DNA of 56,052 bases from contig NZ_PJZH01000025.1 in NCBI RefSeq assembly GCF_002858715.1, forward strand, positions 1 through 56,052, in the 5' to 3' direction. The notes beneath the pieces were generated by a model. The model made no database searches, was not told the DNA's origin, and saw nothing but the letters and a program-made list of their open reading frames with translations. Within the stretch, counting starts at the first letter, position 1. Each line of letters begins with the position of its first letter. This document shows positions 20,658 to 33,568 of this stretch, piece by piece. The stretch comes from Chimaeribacter coloradensis (GTDB taxonomy: Bacteria > Pseudomonadota > Gammaproteobacteria > Enterobacterales > Enterobacteriaceae). The translations under genes and the position numbers were made by a program.

Positions 20658-20667
20658 ATTGAAAGGC

Positions 20668-23103
20668 TTAGAGAAGGCGGGCGAGGCGGTTTAAATCAGA
20701 CTGGATCGCCCCGGCGGTCACGTCGCGGCCGGCACCCGGCCCGCGGATCACCAGCGGGTTATCGCGGTACCAGCGGCTCTCAATCGCGAAGACGTTATCA
20801 CACGGCAGCAGCGCGGCCAGCGGGTGCTCCGGGCGCACCGCTTCTACCCCAACGCGTGCCTTGCCGTTGGCGTCGAAACGCGCCACATAGCGCAGCACCA
20901 GCCCCATCTCATTGGCGGCTTCCAGGCGCTGCACCATCTGCTCGTTCAGCGCTTCCCCATCTTCGAAGAACTGATCCACACTGCCCTGCGCGCAGTGGGC
21001 CGGCACCAGCGACTCCACCCGCACCTGATTCGGCTCGATGTCGTAGCCCGCCTCACGCGCCAGGATCACCAGCTTGCGCATCACATCCTGGCCCGCCAGA
21101 TCCACGCGCGGGTCAGGCTCGGTCAGCCCCTGTTGCCACGCCTGATCCACCAGCTCAGTGAACGGCACCGTGCCGTCAAATTGCAGGAACAGCCAGGAGA
21201 GCGTGCCGGAGAAGATGCCGCTGATCGCCAGAATGGTGTCACCGCTGTCCCGCAGGTCACGCACCGTGTGGTTAACCGGCAGGCCTGCGCCGACAGTGGC
21301 GTTATAGAGCCAGTGGCTGCCGGTTTTGGCGAAGGCGTCACGGATCTGGCGGTAGTTGTCACCGGCGGAGGCCCCGGCCAGCTTGTTGGCGCTGATCACA
21401 TGGAAGCCGTAGCTGGCGAAATCCAGATACTGCTCAGCCAGGTTTTCACTGGCGGTCACGTCCAGCACCACCAGATCGTCAAACGGGTGGGCGCGCATCC
21501 AGAGGAACAAAGACTCCTCATCCTGCTCGCGCGCTTCGTCCTCAAAGAAGGCCAGCGCCCGGCTGGCGTCCAGCCCGTCATAGCTCAGCAGGCTGCGGCG
21601 GCTGTCCACCACCCCGGCCAGCACAAATTCAAACCCGCTGCGCGCAGAGAGGTTTTTCTGCTCGCGGGCGAACAGCTCCAGCCAGCGCGAGCCGATGTTC
21701 CCTTTGCCGAACAGCATCAGGCCGATGCGTTTTTCAGCGCGGAACAGCGTCTGGTGCAGGCCCTGGATCAGGTGCTCCGTGGGGCCGACGCGCAGCACCG
21801 CCACCAGGCTGATGCCGTCTTCCGCCTGCCAGATGAACTCAACCGGCTGATCCTTCAGCTCCTGGTAGAAGCGGTGGCTGTGCAGCGGGTTTTTGCACAC
21901 CCCGGCCCCGACCAGTGCCACCAGCGCCAGCTTCTCCCGCAGGTGAAGCTGGCCGGGCAGCCCGGCATCTTCCAGCGCCCGCAGGGCACTGTCGGCAACT
22001 TCGGCGGTATAGCAGAGTTGCAGCAGGTTGCGGTCAGGGTGAACGCCGGTGGCCAGCGGGCGGATCTGCGCGCGCTTGAGCACGCGGTCCACCTCTTTCT
22101 GTGCCAGCACGAAATCGTGCTGCGGCGGAATGGTGAATTCAATCAGGCAGATGTCGTCGTGGCTGGTGACGATTTTCGCCCCGGTGCCGGAAGCCAGCAC
22201 CCGCTCAATGCGCGTGGAGCCCTGTTCCGGCTGGTAGCTGCAACGCAACTGCAGGTCGATGTCGCTGCCGGAGACCGGCTGCAATGTGCGGGCGTGCAGC
22301 ACCGGCGCGGCCAGGCGGGCCAGCTCGCTGGCCTCATCCAGCCGCAGCAGCGGCAGCAGGCAGGCATCTTTGACTTTGCGCGGGTCAGCGCTGTAGACCC
22401 CGGCCACGTCGCTCCAGATGGTGACGCGGCTGACACCGGCCAGCGCGCCGATCTGGGTGGCGGAGTAGTCACTGCCGTTACGGCCGAGCAGCACCGTTTC
22501 CCCGGCGTCGTTGCGGCAGATAAAGCCGGTGACCACCAGGTATTTGTGCGGGTGCTGTGCCAGCAGTTGCTGCAGCAGCGGGTAAGAGCGGCCTTCGTCC
22601 ACCTGCGGCTGGGCAGCGCGCTCGGCACGCAGGAAATCGCGCGCGTCGAGCCAGGCGGCCTGGTAATCGAGTTTGTTCAGTACGGCGGCCATCAGGCGCG
22701 CAGACCAGATCTCGCCGTGGCCCACCACTTCGGCGTAAACCGCGTCGGTGAGCGGGGCGTCGAGCAGCACCGCCAGGCGTTCCAGATCGTGTACGAATTG
22801 GGTAATCAGCGGTTCGGCCAGCTCCGGCGGCAACAGCCCGGCGATCAGGTCGCTCTGGTAACGGCGCAGCGTCTGCTGCACCTGATGCGCCGACAGCCGG
22901 TCGCTCTGGCTCAGCTTCAGCCAGCTGATCAGCTGGTTGGTGGTGCTGCCCGCCGCCGACACCACCATCATGTCCCCCGGCTTGCCGTACTCCGCCATGA
23001 TCCCGGCGACGCGCAGATAACACTTCACATCGGCCAGACTGCTGCCACCGAATTTATGCAACTGCCGGCTCCCCGCCGGCGCTGCTACCGCAATTGCATT
23101 CAT
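20668..23103 (-). CDS. metL: bifunctional aspartokinase II / homoserine dehydrogenase II
   Basis: MetL catalyses the first and third steps of the aspartate pathway toward methionine. The 811 residues have an N-terminal aspartokinase (HKFGGSSLADV near 16-26; LLGRNGSDYSAT substrate loop), a central regulatory region, and a C-terminal homoserine dehydrogenase (LFGKGNIGSRW NAD(P) loop; SANKLAGA; NATVGAGLP). Length matches E. coli (810). The start lies 2 bases after the metB stop, so translation is coupled. It shares the MetJ-controlled metBL promoter region upstream of metB. Confidence 0.97.
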   Translation of the reverse strand: MNAIAVAAPAGSRQLHKFGGSSLADVKCYLRVAGIMAEYGKPGDMMVVSAAGSTTNQLISWLKLSQSDRLSAHQVQQTLRRYQSDLIAGLLPPELAEPLITQFVHDLERLAVLLDAPLTDAVYAEVVGHGEIWSARLMAAVLNKLDYQAAWLDARDFLRAERAAQPQVDEGRSYPLLQQLLAQHPHKYLVVTGFICRNDAGETVLLGRNGSDYSATQIGALAGVSRVTIWSDVAGVYSADPRKVKDACLLPLLRLDEASELARLAAPVLHARTLQPVSGSDIDLQLRCSYQPEQGSTRIERVLASGTGAKIVTSHDDICLIEFTIPPQHDFVLAQKEVDRVLKRAQIRPLATGVHPDRNLLQLCYTAEVADSALRALEDAGLPGQLHLREKLALVALVGAGVCKNPLHSHRFYQELKDQPVEFIWQAEDGISLVAVLRVGPTEHLIQGLHQTLFRAEKRIGLMLFGKGNIGSRWLELFAREQKNLSARSGFEFVLAGVVDSRRSLLSYDGLDASRALAFFEDEAREQDEESLFLWMRAHPFDDLVVLDVTASENLAEQYLDFASYGFHVISANKLAGASAGDNYRQIRDAFAKTGSHWLYNATVGAGLPVNHTVRDLRDSGDTILAISGIFSGTLSWLFLQFDGTVPFTELVDQAWQQGLTEPDPRVDLAGQDVMRKLVILAREAGYDIEPNQVRVESLVPAHCAQGSVDQFFEDGEALNEQMVQRLEAANEMGLVLRYVARFDANGKARVGVEAVRPEHPLAALLPCDNVFAIESRWYRDNPLVIRGPGAGRDVTAGAIQSDLNRLARLL

Positions 23104-23105
23104 GC

Positions 23106-24266
23106 TTACCTCGTTGCCGCCGCCTGGAACGCCTGTTCCAGATCGGCAATCAAATCTTCGCTGTCTTCCAGCCCCACAGAGACCCGTAACAGGCTGTCGG
23201 AAATACCGGCAGCTTTACGCGCTTCGGGTGCCATGCCCGCGTGGGTCATGGTGGCGGTATGGGAAATCAGGCTCTCTACCCCGCCCAGCGACTCCGCCAG
23301 CGTGAAGAGCTTCAGCGCTTTCAGGAAGCGGCGCAGGGTTGGCTCATCACCATCCAGCTCGAAGCTCAGCATCGCGCCAAAACCGGTTTGCTGGCGGCAG
23401 GCGATCTCATGGCCGGCATTCTCCGGCAGGGAGGGATGATACAGCGTTTTTACCAGCGGCTGCCGGGCTAAATAGTCAACAATCGCCAGCGCGTTGCTCT
23501 GCTGTTGTTTGATGCGCGGCGACAGGGTGCGCAGGCCGCGCAGCAGCAGGTAGCTGTCAAAGGCCGCGCCGGTCACGCCGATGTTATTGGCCCACCAGGC
23601 CAGCTCCGTCGCCAGCGCCGGGTCTTTGGCGATCACCGTGCCGGCCACCACGTCAGAGTGGCCGTTCAGGTATTTGGTACAGGAGTGCACCACCAGATCG
23701 GCCCCCAGCGCCAGCGGCTGCTGCAGCGCCGGGCTGAGGAAGGTGTTGTCTACCACCGTCACCGCCCCGGCCGCCCGCGACGCCTCGCAGATGGCGGCGA
23801 TGTCCACCACCCGCAGCAGCGGGTTGCTTGGGGTTTCAATCAGCACCAGCTTCGGCTTCTCTTCCAGCGCCTGCGCCAGCGCCGCGGCATCCCCCTGGTC
23901 GACAAAGCGCACGCGGTACGCGCCGCGTTTGCTCATGCTGTCGAACAGGCGGTAGCTGCCGCCGTAACAGTCGTGCGGGGCCACCAGCAGATCGCCGGGT
24001 TTCAGGAACACGGTACAGACCAGGTGAATCGCTGACATGCCGCTGCTGGTCATCACCGCCCCGGCCCCGCCCTCCAGCTCTGCCAGGGCGCGTTGCACCA
24101 CATCACGTGACGGGTTGCCGCGGCGCGAATAGTCATGGGCGCGCGGTTCGTTGAAATCGGTGAAGTTATAGGTGCTGGACAGGTGGATGGGGGGAACAAC
24201 GCAGCCGTACTGCTCATCATCATTCAGGCCGCTGCGTACGGCGATGGTTGCTTGCTTATGCGTCAT
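23106..24266 (-). CDS. metB: cystathionine gamma-synthase
   Basis: MetB joins O-succinylhomoserine and cysteine into cystathionine. The 386-residue PLP enzyme matches E. coli in length. The cofactor lysine is K198 in HSCTKYLNGHSD; phosphate-binding SSGMSA (74-79) and the substrate ETPSNP (144-149) are present. It is first in metBL, divergent from metJ, with met boxes 60-100 bases upstream. Confidence 0.97.
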   Translation of the reverse strand: MTHKQATIAVRSGLNDDEQYGCVVPPIHLSSTYNFTDFNEPRAHDYSRRGNPSRDVVQRALAELEGGAGAVMTSSGMSAIHLVCTVFLKPGDLLVAPHDCYGGSYRLFDSMSKRGAYRVRFVDQGDAAALAQALEEKPKLVLIETPSNPLLRVVDIAAICEASRAAGAVTVVDNTFLSPALQQPLALGADLVVHSCTKYLNGHSDVVAGTVIAKDPALATELAWWANNIGVTGAAFDSYLLLRGLRTLSPRIKQQQSNALAIVDYLARQPLVKTLYHPSLPENAGHEIACRQQTGFGAMLSFELDGDEPTLRRFLKALKLFTLAESLGGVESLISHTATMTHAGMAPEARKAAGISDSLLRVSVGLEDSEDLIADLEQAFQAAATR

Positions 24267-24326
24267 GTGGTCTCTCCCTGACGGGATGCTGGGGGTTAGG
24301 GCCTAAAGATTAATCGCATCGATAAT

Positions 24327-24366
24327 AGACGTCAATACATCTGGACATCTAAACTTCTTTGCGTAT
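24327..24366. promoter_or_regulatory. about five tandem met boxes between metB and metJ
   Basis: Successive 8-base units AGACGTCA, ATACATCT, GGACATCT, AAACTTCT and a weaker TTGCGTAT, resembling the five-box E. coli metBJ operator. The surrounding 347-base intergenic region (24267-24613) holds no gene. MetJ should repress both metBL and itself here. Confidence 0.87.
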
Positions 24367-24613
24367 AGATTGAGCAGGCGGGCAATAACCGCTAAAATTA
24401 TAGCGTTTTCAAATGTGAGTAACATGTCAGGCAGGTTGCATACCCGTTGCGCGGGTGAAGGGAATACTGTCGGCCGGTTGCAAAAGTATGTCAGTGACAT
24501 CGCTCCGGTATCGGAGATTTTTATCAAGATTGGTTTAGTGAGAACAGTGAAGATCGGGCATAATCAGCCGGTTTTTAGAATTTTATATTTTTCCGACAAA
24601 TTTAAGGTGTCCC

Positions 24614-24931
24614 ATGGCTGAGTGGAACGGCGAATATGTCAGCCCATACGCTGAACACGGTAAAAAAAGCGAGCAGGTCAAAAAAATCACGGTATCCATT
24701 CCGCTGAAAGTGCTTAAAATTCTGACGGATGAACGGACGCGCCGCCAGGTGAACAACCTGCGCCACGCCACCAACAGCGAGCTGTTGTGTGAGGCGTTCC
24801 TTCATGCCTTTACCGGCCAGCCGCTGCCGAATGATGCTGACCTGCGCAAAGAGCGCAGTGATGAGATCCCGGAAGAAGCGAAAGTAATGATGCGTGAACT
24901 GGGTGTGGATCCCGATACCTGGGAATATTAA
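24614..24931 (+). CDS. metJ: methionine regulon repressor MetJ
   Basis: MetJ is a ribbon-helix-helix repressor that uses S-adenosylmethionine as corepressor. The 105-residue protein is almost identical to the E. coli protein. The DNA-contacting beta strand is [15 protein letters not shown] (about 23-37) and the following helices carry [20 protein letters not shown]. It is divergent from metB across the met-box array, so autoregulation is expected, and it faces rpmE with a shared terminator between them. Confidence 0.98.
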   Translation: MAEWNGEYVSPYAEHGKKSEQVKKITVSIPLKVLKILTDERTRRQVNNLRHATNSELLCEAFLHAFTGQPLPNDADLRKERSDEIPEEAKVMMRELGVDPDTWEY

Positions 24932-24976
24932 GCAGGGCGGTGGGCGGTGGCCCGCCGTGCAGCAGACCAGAAATGC

Positions 24977-25002
24977 AAAAAGGCGCCCAAAGGCGCCTTT
25001 TT
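24977..25002. terminator. bidirectional terminator, metJ/rpmE
   Basis: Perfect 11-bp inverted repeat: AAAAAGGCGCC (24977-24987), CAAA loop, GGCGCCTTTTT (24992-25002). Confidence 0.93.
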
Positions 25003-25019
25003 CGTCGTGCGGGCAGTAA

Positions 25020-25235
25020 TTACTTCTTAGCGCCCGGTACGCTGAAACGCTTGTTGAAGCGGTCAACACGACCACCGGTAGCCACGTCACGTTGCTTACC
25101 AGTGTAGAACGGGTGGCATGCGCTGCACACGTCCAGGTTCAGGTCGTGACCCATAGTGGAACGGGTTTTGATCACGTTACCGCAAGTGCAGGTGATGGTA
25201 ACGAAATCGTATTTTGGGTGGATACCTTGTTTCAT
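25020..25235 (-). CDS. rpmE: 50S ribosomal protein L31, zinc-binding form
   Basis: A 71-residue ribosomal protein that bridges the subunits. Four zinc-binding cysteines are present (C16, C18, C37, C40 in TCTC and VCSAC), so this is the C+ form and not the zinc-free YkgM paralogue. The C-terminal [11 protein letters not shown] is conserved. It is divergent from priA. Confidence 0.97.
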   Translation of the reverse strand: MKQGIHPKYDFVTITCTCGNVIKTRSTMGHDLNLDVCSACHPFYTGKQRDVATGGRVDRFNKRFSVPGAKK

Positions 25236-25427
25236 GGGAAAACCTCAGTTAAGGCCGCGTCGCTATCCAGCCCTGTTTTGCCAGACACCACGCGTAGTGG
25301 ATAAAGTTAGGTTTTGATAACATCAAAATGTATCAAAGGCGGCGAATCATACAGAAACCCACTGGCCGATGCAAACGCATCCACACATTTTGAGGCACAC
25401 AGTGTACACTATTCCGACATTTTTTAA

Positions 25428-27641
<2,214 letters not shown>

Positions 27642-27763
27642 GGCCAACGGCCTGAAAAACGCCGTGCGCGGGCAAGGAGAGTGCACCGCACAGCAGGGAA
27701 GTGGCGTAACACATCGAAAAACTCTTCACTGCTCACACTTTTCATGCAAATTAGGTAACAAAT

Positions 27764-27795
27764 CCTAACCACAAACTGTTTAGAATGTGGTTAGG
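27764..27795. promoter_or_regulatory. perfect 10-bp inverted repeat upstream of cytR, possible operator
   Basis: CCTAACCACA (27764-27773) and TGTGGTTAGG (27786-27795) form a perfect inverted repeat with a 12-base centre, so equivalent points are 22 bases apart, about two helix turns. A further TTAGG lies just upstream. There is no T-run, so it is not a terminator. It sits in the 295-base priA-cytR gap, which has no other gene. The binding factor is unknown. Confidence 0.5.
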
Positions 27796-27936
27796 TATGC
27801 ACCCAAAACAGATACGCTGTCAGCCTCAGGGAACCAGGCATGTACCACAAATGACACGTTGCCTGCCGTCATTGGCTCAGCATCATGATTTTCCAGGTAG
27901 TGGCACCGGCCTGCCGCCTGTGCAAGGAGAGACGCG

Positions 27937-28965
27937 TTGGAATTAAAGAAAGAAATACCGATGGCGACCATGAAGGATGTTGCCGAGATGGCCGGGGTAT
28001 CTACCGCCACCGTATCGCGCGCCCTCATGAACCCGGAAAAAGTCTCCGCCCCGACCCGGCAAAAAGTCGAGCAGGCGGTACTGGCTGTCGGCTACTCCCC
28101 CCATGCCCTCTCCCGCAACATCAAACGCAGTGAATCCCGCACGATTCTGGTGATTGTCCCGGACATCAGTGACCCGTTCTTTGCCGACGTGATCCAGGGC
28201 ATTGAGCGCACCGCCGCGGAAAACGGCTACCTGGTGCTGATTGGCGACTGCGCCCAGCAGCAGCAGGAGGAGCGCACCTTCATCAACCTGATTATCACCA
28301 AGCAGATTGACGGCATGTTGCTGCTCGGCTCCAACCTGCCGTTCGATGCCGGTAAAGAGGAGCAGCGCAACCTGCCGCCGATGGTGATGGCCAATGAGTT
28401 CGCGCCGGAGCTGGAGCTGCCGACGGTACATATCGATAACCTGACGGCGGCGTTTGAGGCGGTACACTACCTGCACCGGCTGGGCCACCAGCGCATCGCC
28501 TGCATCGCCGGGCCGGAAAAGATGCCGCTGTGCCACTACCGGCTCCAGGGCTATGTTCAGGCGCTGCGCCGCAATAACCTGCCGGTGGAGAGCCACTATA
28601 TTGTGCGCGGGGACTTCAGCTACGAATCGGGCGCGCAGGCGCTCTCGGCGCTGATGACCCTGCCGAAACCGCCGACGGCGATCTTCTGCCACAACGACAT
28701 CATGGCGATGGGCGCGCTCTCCCAGGCAAAAAAGATGGGCCTGCGCGTCCCTTATGATGTCTCTCTGGTGGGCTTCGATGACATCAAACTCTGCCAGTAC
28801 AGCGACCCGCCGATGACTACCGTGGCCCAGCCGCGTTTCCAGCTCGGCCGCCAGGCGATGCTGCTATTGCTTGAACAGTTGCAGGGTCATGCGGTACAAA
28901 GCGGCTCACGTCTGCTCGACAGTGAATTGGTGGTCCGCGGCAGCACCGCAGCGCCTAAGCGCTAG
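27937..28965 (+). CDS. cytR: LacI-family repressor CytR
   Basis: CytR represses nucleoside uptake and catabolism genes together with CRP, and is released by cytidine. The 342 residues have an N-terminal LacI helix-turn-helix (TMKDVAEMAGVSTATVSRAL, about 11-30) and a periplasmic-binding-like C-terminal domain very close to E. coli CytR. The start is TTG at 27937: a strong AAGGAG lies 7 bases upstream and the N-terminal MELKKE resembles E. coli MKAKKQ. The ATG at 27961 has no ribosome site. It is followed by ftsN after 65 bases. Confidence 0.93.
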   Translation: MELKKEIPMATMKDVAEMAGVSTATVSRALMNPEKVSAPTRQKVEQAVLAVGYSPHALSRNIKRSESRTILVIVPDISDPFFADVIQGIERTAAENGYLVLIGDCAQQQQEERTFINLIITKQIDGMLLLGSNLPFDAGKEEQRNLPPMVMANEFAPELELPTVHIDNLTAAFEAVHYLHRLGHQRIACIAGPEKMPLCHYRLQGYVQALRRNNLPVESHYIVRGDFSYESGAQALSALMTLPKPPTAIFCHNDIMAMGALSQAKKMGLRVPYDVSLVGFDDIKLCQYSDPPMTTVAQPRFQLGRQAMLLLLEQLQGHAVQSGSRLLDSELVVRGSTAAPKR

Positions 28966-29030
28966 TCAAACTTTTTAGGGTTCAGTAACATGACCGACTT
29001 CATTCTTCATCACGACACAGCGAAACGATA

Positions 29031-29876
29031 GTGGCACAGAGAGACTATGTAAGCCGTGGGCGCGCAGGAGCGCGGCGGAAAGCCCCCGGCCGGAAGAAAA
29101 AAAGCAGTTCTCCGGGTATCTCCAAAACGATGGTGGCACTGGCCGTCGCGGTTCTGGTGACCTTCGTCGGTGGCCTCTATTTCATCACGCACAATAAGTC
29201 CGAGGAGGAGGCCCCGCTGCTGCCGGCACACACCGCCCACCCGGGCAACGGGTTGCCGCCGAAGCCGGAGGAGCGCTGGCGCTACATCAAAGAGCTGGAG
29301 AACCGGCAGATTGGCGTGCAGTCCCCGACAGAACCGACCGCGGGTGGCGAGGTGAAATCACAGACGGAGCTGACGCCGGAGCAGCGCCAGTTGCTGGAGC
29401 AGATGCAGGCCGACATGCGCCAGCAGCCGACCCAGCTCTCTGAGGTGCCGTATAACGACCCGGCGCAGAGCACGCACACTACGTCCACGTCGCGGATGCC
29501 GGTGACCAACAGCCTGCCGCGCCAGCAGCCGGTACAGCCGCAGCCGCCGAAAGCCGTGCCGCGCGCCCAGACCCAGGCGCAGCAGCCGGCACCGGTCACG
29601 GCCGTGCAGCCCAAGGCAGAGAAGCCGAAAGAGAAAGAAAAAGAGAAGGCCCAGCGCTGGATGGTGCAGTGCGGCTCCTTCCGCACCGGTGACCAGGCGG
29701 AGTCTGTGCGCGCACAGCTGGCGTTTGAGGGCATTGAGAGCCGCATCACCGCCAACGGCGGCTGGAACCGCGTGGTGCTCGGGCCTTACAGCACCCGCGC
29801 CGCGGCGGACAAGTCTTTACAACGCCTGCGCGGCGTCGGTATGTCCGGCTGCATTCCCCTTGCAGCCGGGGGTTGA
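29031..29876 (+). CDS. ftsN: cell division protein FtsN
   Basis: FtsN is a bitopic inner-membrane protein that triggers septal peptidoglycan synthesis. The 281 residues have a basic cytoplasmic tail (1-31, with R/K-rich GRKKKSS), one membrane segment (about 32-53), the conserved RWRYIKELENR essential region, a Pro/Gln-rich linker and a C-terminal SPOR domain (about 209-281) with the C214/C274 disulfide pair. It uses a GTG start, as E. coli does. It is shorter than E. coli (319) because the Gln-rich linker is reduced. Its stop codon lies inside the -35 of the hslV heat-shock promoter. Confidence 0.95.
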   Translation: MAQRDYVSRGRAGARRKAPGRKKKSSSPGISKTMVALAVAVLVTFVGGLYFITHNKSEEEAPLLPAHTAHPGNGLPPKPEERWRYIKELENRQIGVQSPTEPTAGGEVKSQTELTPEQRQLLEQMQADMRQQPTQLSEVPYNDPAQSTHTTSTSRMPVTNSLPRQQPVQPQPPKAVPRAQTQAQQPAPVTAVQPKAEKPKEKEKEKAQRWMVQCGSFRTGDQAESVRAQLAFEGIESRITANGGWNRVVLGPYSTRAAADKSLQRLRGVGMSGCIPLAAGG

Positions 29877-29899
29877 AAAGCCACAAACCTCCCCCATCT
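29872..29899 (+). promoter_or_regulatory. sigma-32 (heat-shock) promoter of hslVU
   Basis: GTTGAAA (29872-29878; consensus CTTGAAA) and CCCCATCT (29892-29899; consensus CCCCATnT) are separated by 13 bases, the standard spacing. The -35 overlaps the ftsN stop codon. E. coli hslVU is also driven by RpoH. Confidence 0.82.
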
Positions 29900-29914
29900 C
29901 TATTCTCAATATGC

Positions 29915-29943
29915 CCCGGACCGGTGTCGTGCCCCGGTCCGGG
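29915..29943 (+). promoter_or_regulatory. stem-loop in the hslVU leader
   Basis: Perfect 10-bp stem CCCGGACCGG (29915-29924) / CCGGTCCGGG (29934-29943) lies between the heat-shock promoter and the hslV start. A stabilising leader stem-loop is known for E. coli hslVU mRNA. A short T-run follows, so it could also end read-through from ftsN. Confidence 0.7.
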
Positions 29944-29972
29944 CCTTTTCTGACTGCAACGAGGGTTTGCTC

Positions 29973-30503
29973 GTGACAACAATTGTAAGTGTGCGCCGTA
30001 ATGGCCAGGTCGTAATTGGTGGCGATGGCCAGGCAACCCTGGGAAACACCGTCATGAAGGGCAACGTGCGCAAAGTACGCCGTCTGTACAATGACAAAGT
30101 GATTGCCGGTTTTGCCGGCGGCACCGCCGATGCGTTTACCCTGTTTGAACTGTTTGAGCGCAAGCTGGAGATGCACCAGGGCCATCTGGTGAAGGCGGCC
30201 GTAGAGCTGGCGAAAGACTGGCGTACCGACCGGATGCTGCGCCGCCTGGAGGCCCTGCTGGCCGTGGCGGACGAGAATGCCTCGCTGATCATCACCGGTA
30301 ACGGTGACGTGATCCAGCCGGAAAATGATTTGATTGCCATTGGTTCCGGCGGCCCTTACGCCCAATCAGCGGCCCGCGCCCTGCTGGAAAATACCGAGCT
30401 GGGTGCCCGTGACATCGTGGAAAAAGCGCTGGGTATCGCAGGTGACATCTGCATCTATACCAACCAGTTCCATACTATTGAAGAATTGCCTTCCAAAGCG
30501 TAA
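29973..30503 (+). CDS. hslV: ATP-dependent protease, peptidase subunit HslV
   Basis: HslV forms the double-hexamer peptidase of HslVU (ClpQY), which degrades SulA, RpoH and misfolded proteins. The 176-residue protein starts at GTG 29973 with GAGG 8 bases upstream. Removal of Met exposes the catalytic threonine ([10 protein letters not shown]). GDGQATLGN and [10 protein letters not shown] are conserved. A TTG 6 bases upstream would hide the threonine and is rejected. It is 12 bases before hslU in one operon. Confidence 0.97.
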   Translation: MTTIVSVRRNGQVVIGGDGQATLGNTVMKGNVRKVRRLYNDKVIAGFAGGTADAFTLFELFERKLEMHQGHLVKAAVELAKDWRTDRMLRRLEALLAVADENASLIITGNGDVIQPENDLIAIGSGGPYAQSAARALLENTELGARDIVEKALGIAGDICIYTNQFHTIEELPSKA

Positions 30504-30515
30504 GGACCGAATACT

Positions 30516-31868
30516 ATGTCTACTATGACCCAACGGTCTGAAATGACCCCACGCGAGATTGTCAGCGAGCTGGACAGCTACATCATCGGCCAGGACAAAG
30601 CGAAGCGTGCCGTTGCCATCGCCCTGCGTAACCGCTGGCGCCGGATGCAGCTCGACGAAGCGCTGCGCCATGAAGTGACCCCGAAAAACATTCTGATGAT
30701 CGGCCCAACCGGTGTCGGTAAAACCGAAATCGCCCGTCGCCTGGCGAAACTGGCCAATGCGCCGTTCATCAAAGTCGAAGCCACCAAGTTCACCGAAGTG
30801 GGCTATGTCGGTAAGGAAGTGGATTCCATTATCCGCGACCTGACTGACGCCGCCGTGAAGATGGTGCGCCTGCAATCGATCGACAAAAACCGCCACCGTG
30901 CTGAAGAGCTGGCCGAAGAGCGCATCCTGGATGTGCTGGTGCCGCCGGCGAAAAACAACTGGGGCGTGCCGGATGAGCACCAGGAGCCGTCCGCGGCCCG
31001 CCAGGCATTCCGCAAGAAACTGCGTGAAGGCCAGCTCGACGACAAAGAGATCGAAATTGATCTGGCTGCCGCGCCGATGGGCGTGGAGATCATGGCCCCT
31101 CCGGGCATGGAAGAGATGACCAACCAGCTCCAGTCCATGTTCCAGAACCTGGCCGGCCAGAAGCAGAAACCGCGCAAAATCAAGATCAAAGAGGCGTTCA
31201 AGCTGTTGGTCGAAGAGGAAGCGGCGAAGCTGGTCAACCCGGAAGAGCTGAAAGAGCAGGCGATTGAAGCGGTTGAGCAGCACGGCATCGTGTTTATCGA
31301 CGAGATCGACAAAATCTGTAAGCGCGGCGGCCAGGGCTCCGGCCCGGATGTCTCCCGCGAGGGCGTCCAGCGTGACCTGCTGCCGCTGGTAGAAGGCTGT
31401 ACCGTCTCGACCAAGCACGGCATGGTGAAGACTGACCACATCCTGTTCATCGCCTCCGGCGCGTTCCAGACCGCCAGCCCCGCTGACCTGATCCCGGAAC
31501 TGCAGGGCCGCCTGCCGATCCGTGTGGAGCTTCAGGCGCTCTCCACCAGCGACTTCGAACGCATCCTCACCGAGCCGAGCGCCTCGCTGACCGAGCAGTA
31601 CAAAGCGCTGATGGCGACCGAAGGCGTCACCGTCGCCTTTACCGAAGACGGTATCCGCCGTATTGCCGAAGCCGCCTGGCAGGTGAACGAAACCACCGAA
31701 AACATCGGTGCGCGCCGCCTGCACACCGTGCTTGAGCGTCTGATGGAAGATATCTCCTACGATGCGAGCGAAAAAAGCGGTGAAACCTTCTCCATCGATG
31801 CGGAGTATGTTGGGAACCACCTGGATCAGCTGGTGGCCGATGAGGATTTGAGCCGTTTTATTCTGTAA
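30516..31868 (+). CDS. hslU: ATP-dependent protease, unfoldase subunit HslU
   Basis: HslU is the AAA+ ring that unfolds substrates and feeds HslV. Walker A GPTGVGKT (63-70), Walker B VFIDEIDK, the pore GYVGKEVDS loop, and the C-terminal tail LSRFIL that docks into HslV are all present. The chosen start (30516) has AAGGA 8 bases upstream and gives 450 residues, seven more than E. coli; the extra MSTMTQR precedes the conserved [10 protein letters not shown] strong terminator ends the operon. Confidence 0.96.
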   Translation: MSTMTQRSEMTPREIVSELDSYIIGQDKAKRAVAIALRNRWRRMQLDEALRHEVTPKNILMIGPTGVGKTEIARRLAKLANAPFIKVEATKFTEVGYVGKEVDSIIRDLTDAAVKMVRLQSIDKNRHRAEELAEERILDVLVPPAKNNWGVPDEHQEPSAARQAFRKKLREGQLDDKEIEIDLAAAPMGVEIMAPPGMEEMTNQLQSMFQNLAGQKQKPRKIKIKEAFKLLVEEEAAKLVNPEELKEQAIEAVEQHGIVFIDEIDKICKRGGQGSGPDVSREGVQRDLLPLVEGCTVSTKHGMVKTDHILFIASGAFQTASPADLIPELQGRLPIRVELQALSTSDFERILTEPSASLTEQYKALMATEGVTVAFTEDGIRRIAEAAWQVNETTENIGARRLHTVLERLMEDISYDASEKSGETFSIDAEYVGNHLDQLVADEDLSRFIL

Positions 31869-31895
31869 TTCGCGTCCATAATCCCCTACTATTTG

Positions 31896-31925
31896 CAGGG
31901 AGGCTTCGGCCTCCCTGTTTTTTTA
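31896..31925 (+). terminator. rho-independent terminator of hslVU
   Basis: Perfect 9-bp stem CAGGGAGGC / GCCTCCCTG with a TTCG tetraloop, followed by a T-run. Confidence 0.94.
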
Positions 31926-31954
31926 GATGGATTCCCCCCGGACAAAAGCGAATC

Positions 31955-33464
<1,510 letters not shown>

Positions 33465-33495
33465 GCCCGTTGCCGGGAACCGATGCCGGGCAAAC

Positions 33496-33523
33496 AAAAA
33501 GGCACTCCGCGGAGTGCCTTTTT
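33496..33523. terminator. bidirectional terminator, rraA/zapB
   Basis: Near-perfect 28-base palindrome: A5, GGCACTCCG / CGGAGTGCC (33501-33518), T5. Confidence 0.93.
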
Positions 33524-33568
33524 CGTTCTGACTTTACACCCTTGCGGCGTGCGCCGGGTGCGAGGGGA

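Noticed and set aside
20824-23439. 871-codon open frame on the plus strand opposite metL/metB
   Set aside because: It is the antisense shadow of a GC-rich gene; it has no ribosome site and no recognisable domain, while metL matches its family along the whole length.
24370-24621. 83-codon plus-strand frame in the metB-metJ gap
   Set aside because: It crosses the operator region and overlaps the metJ start; no conserved features.
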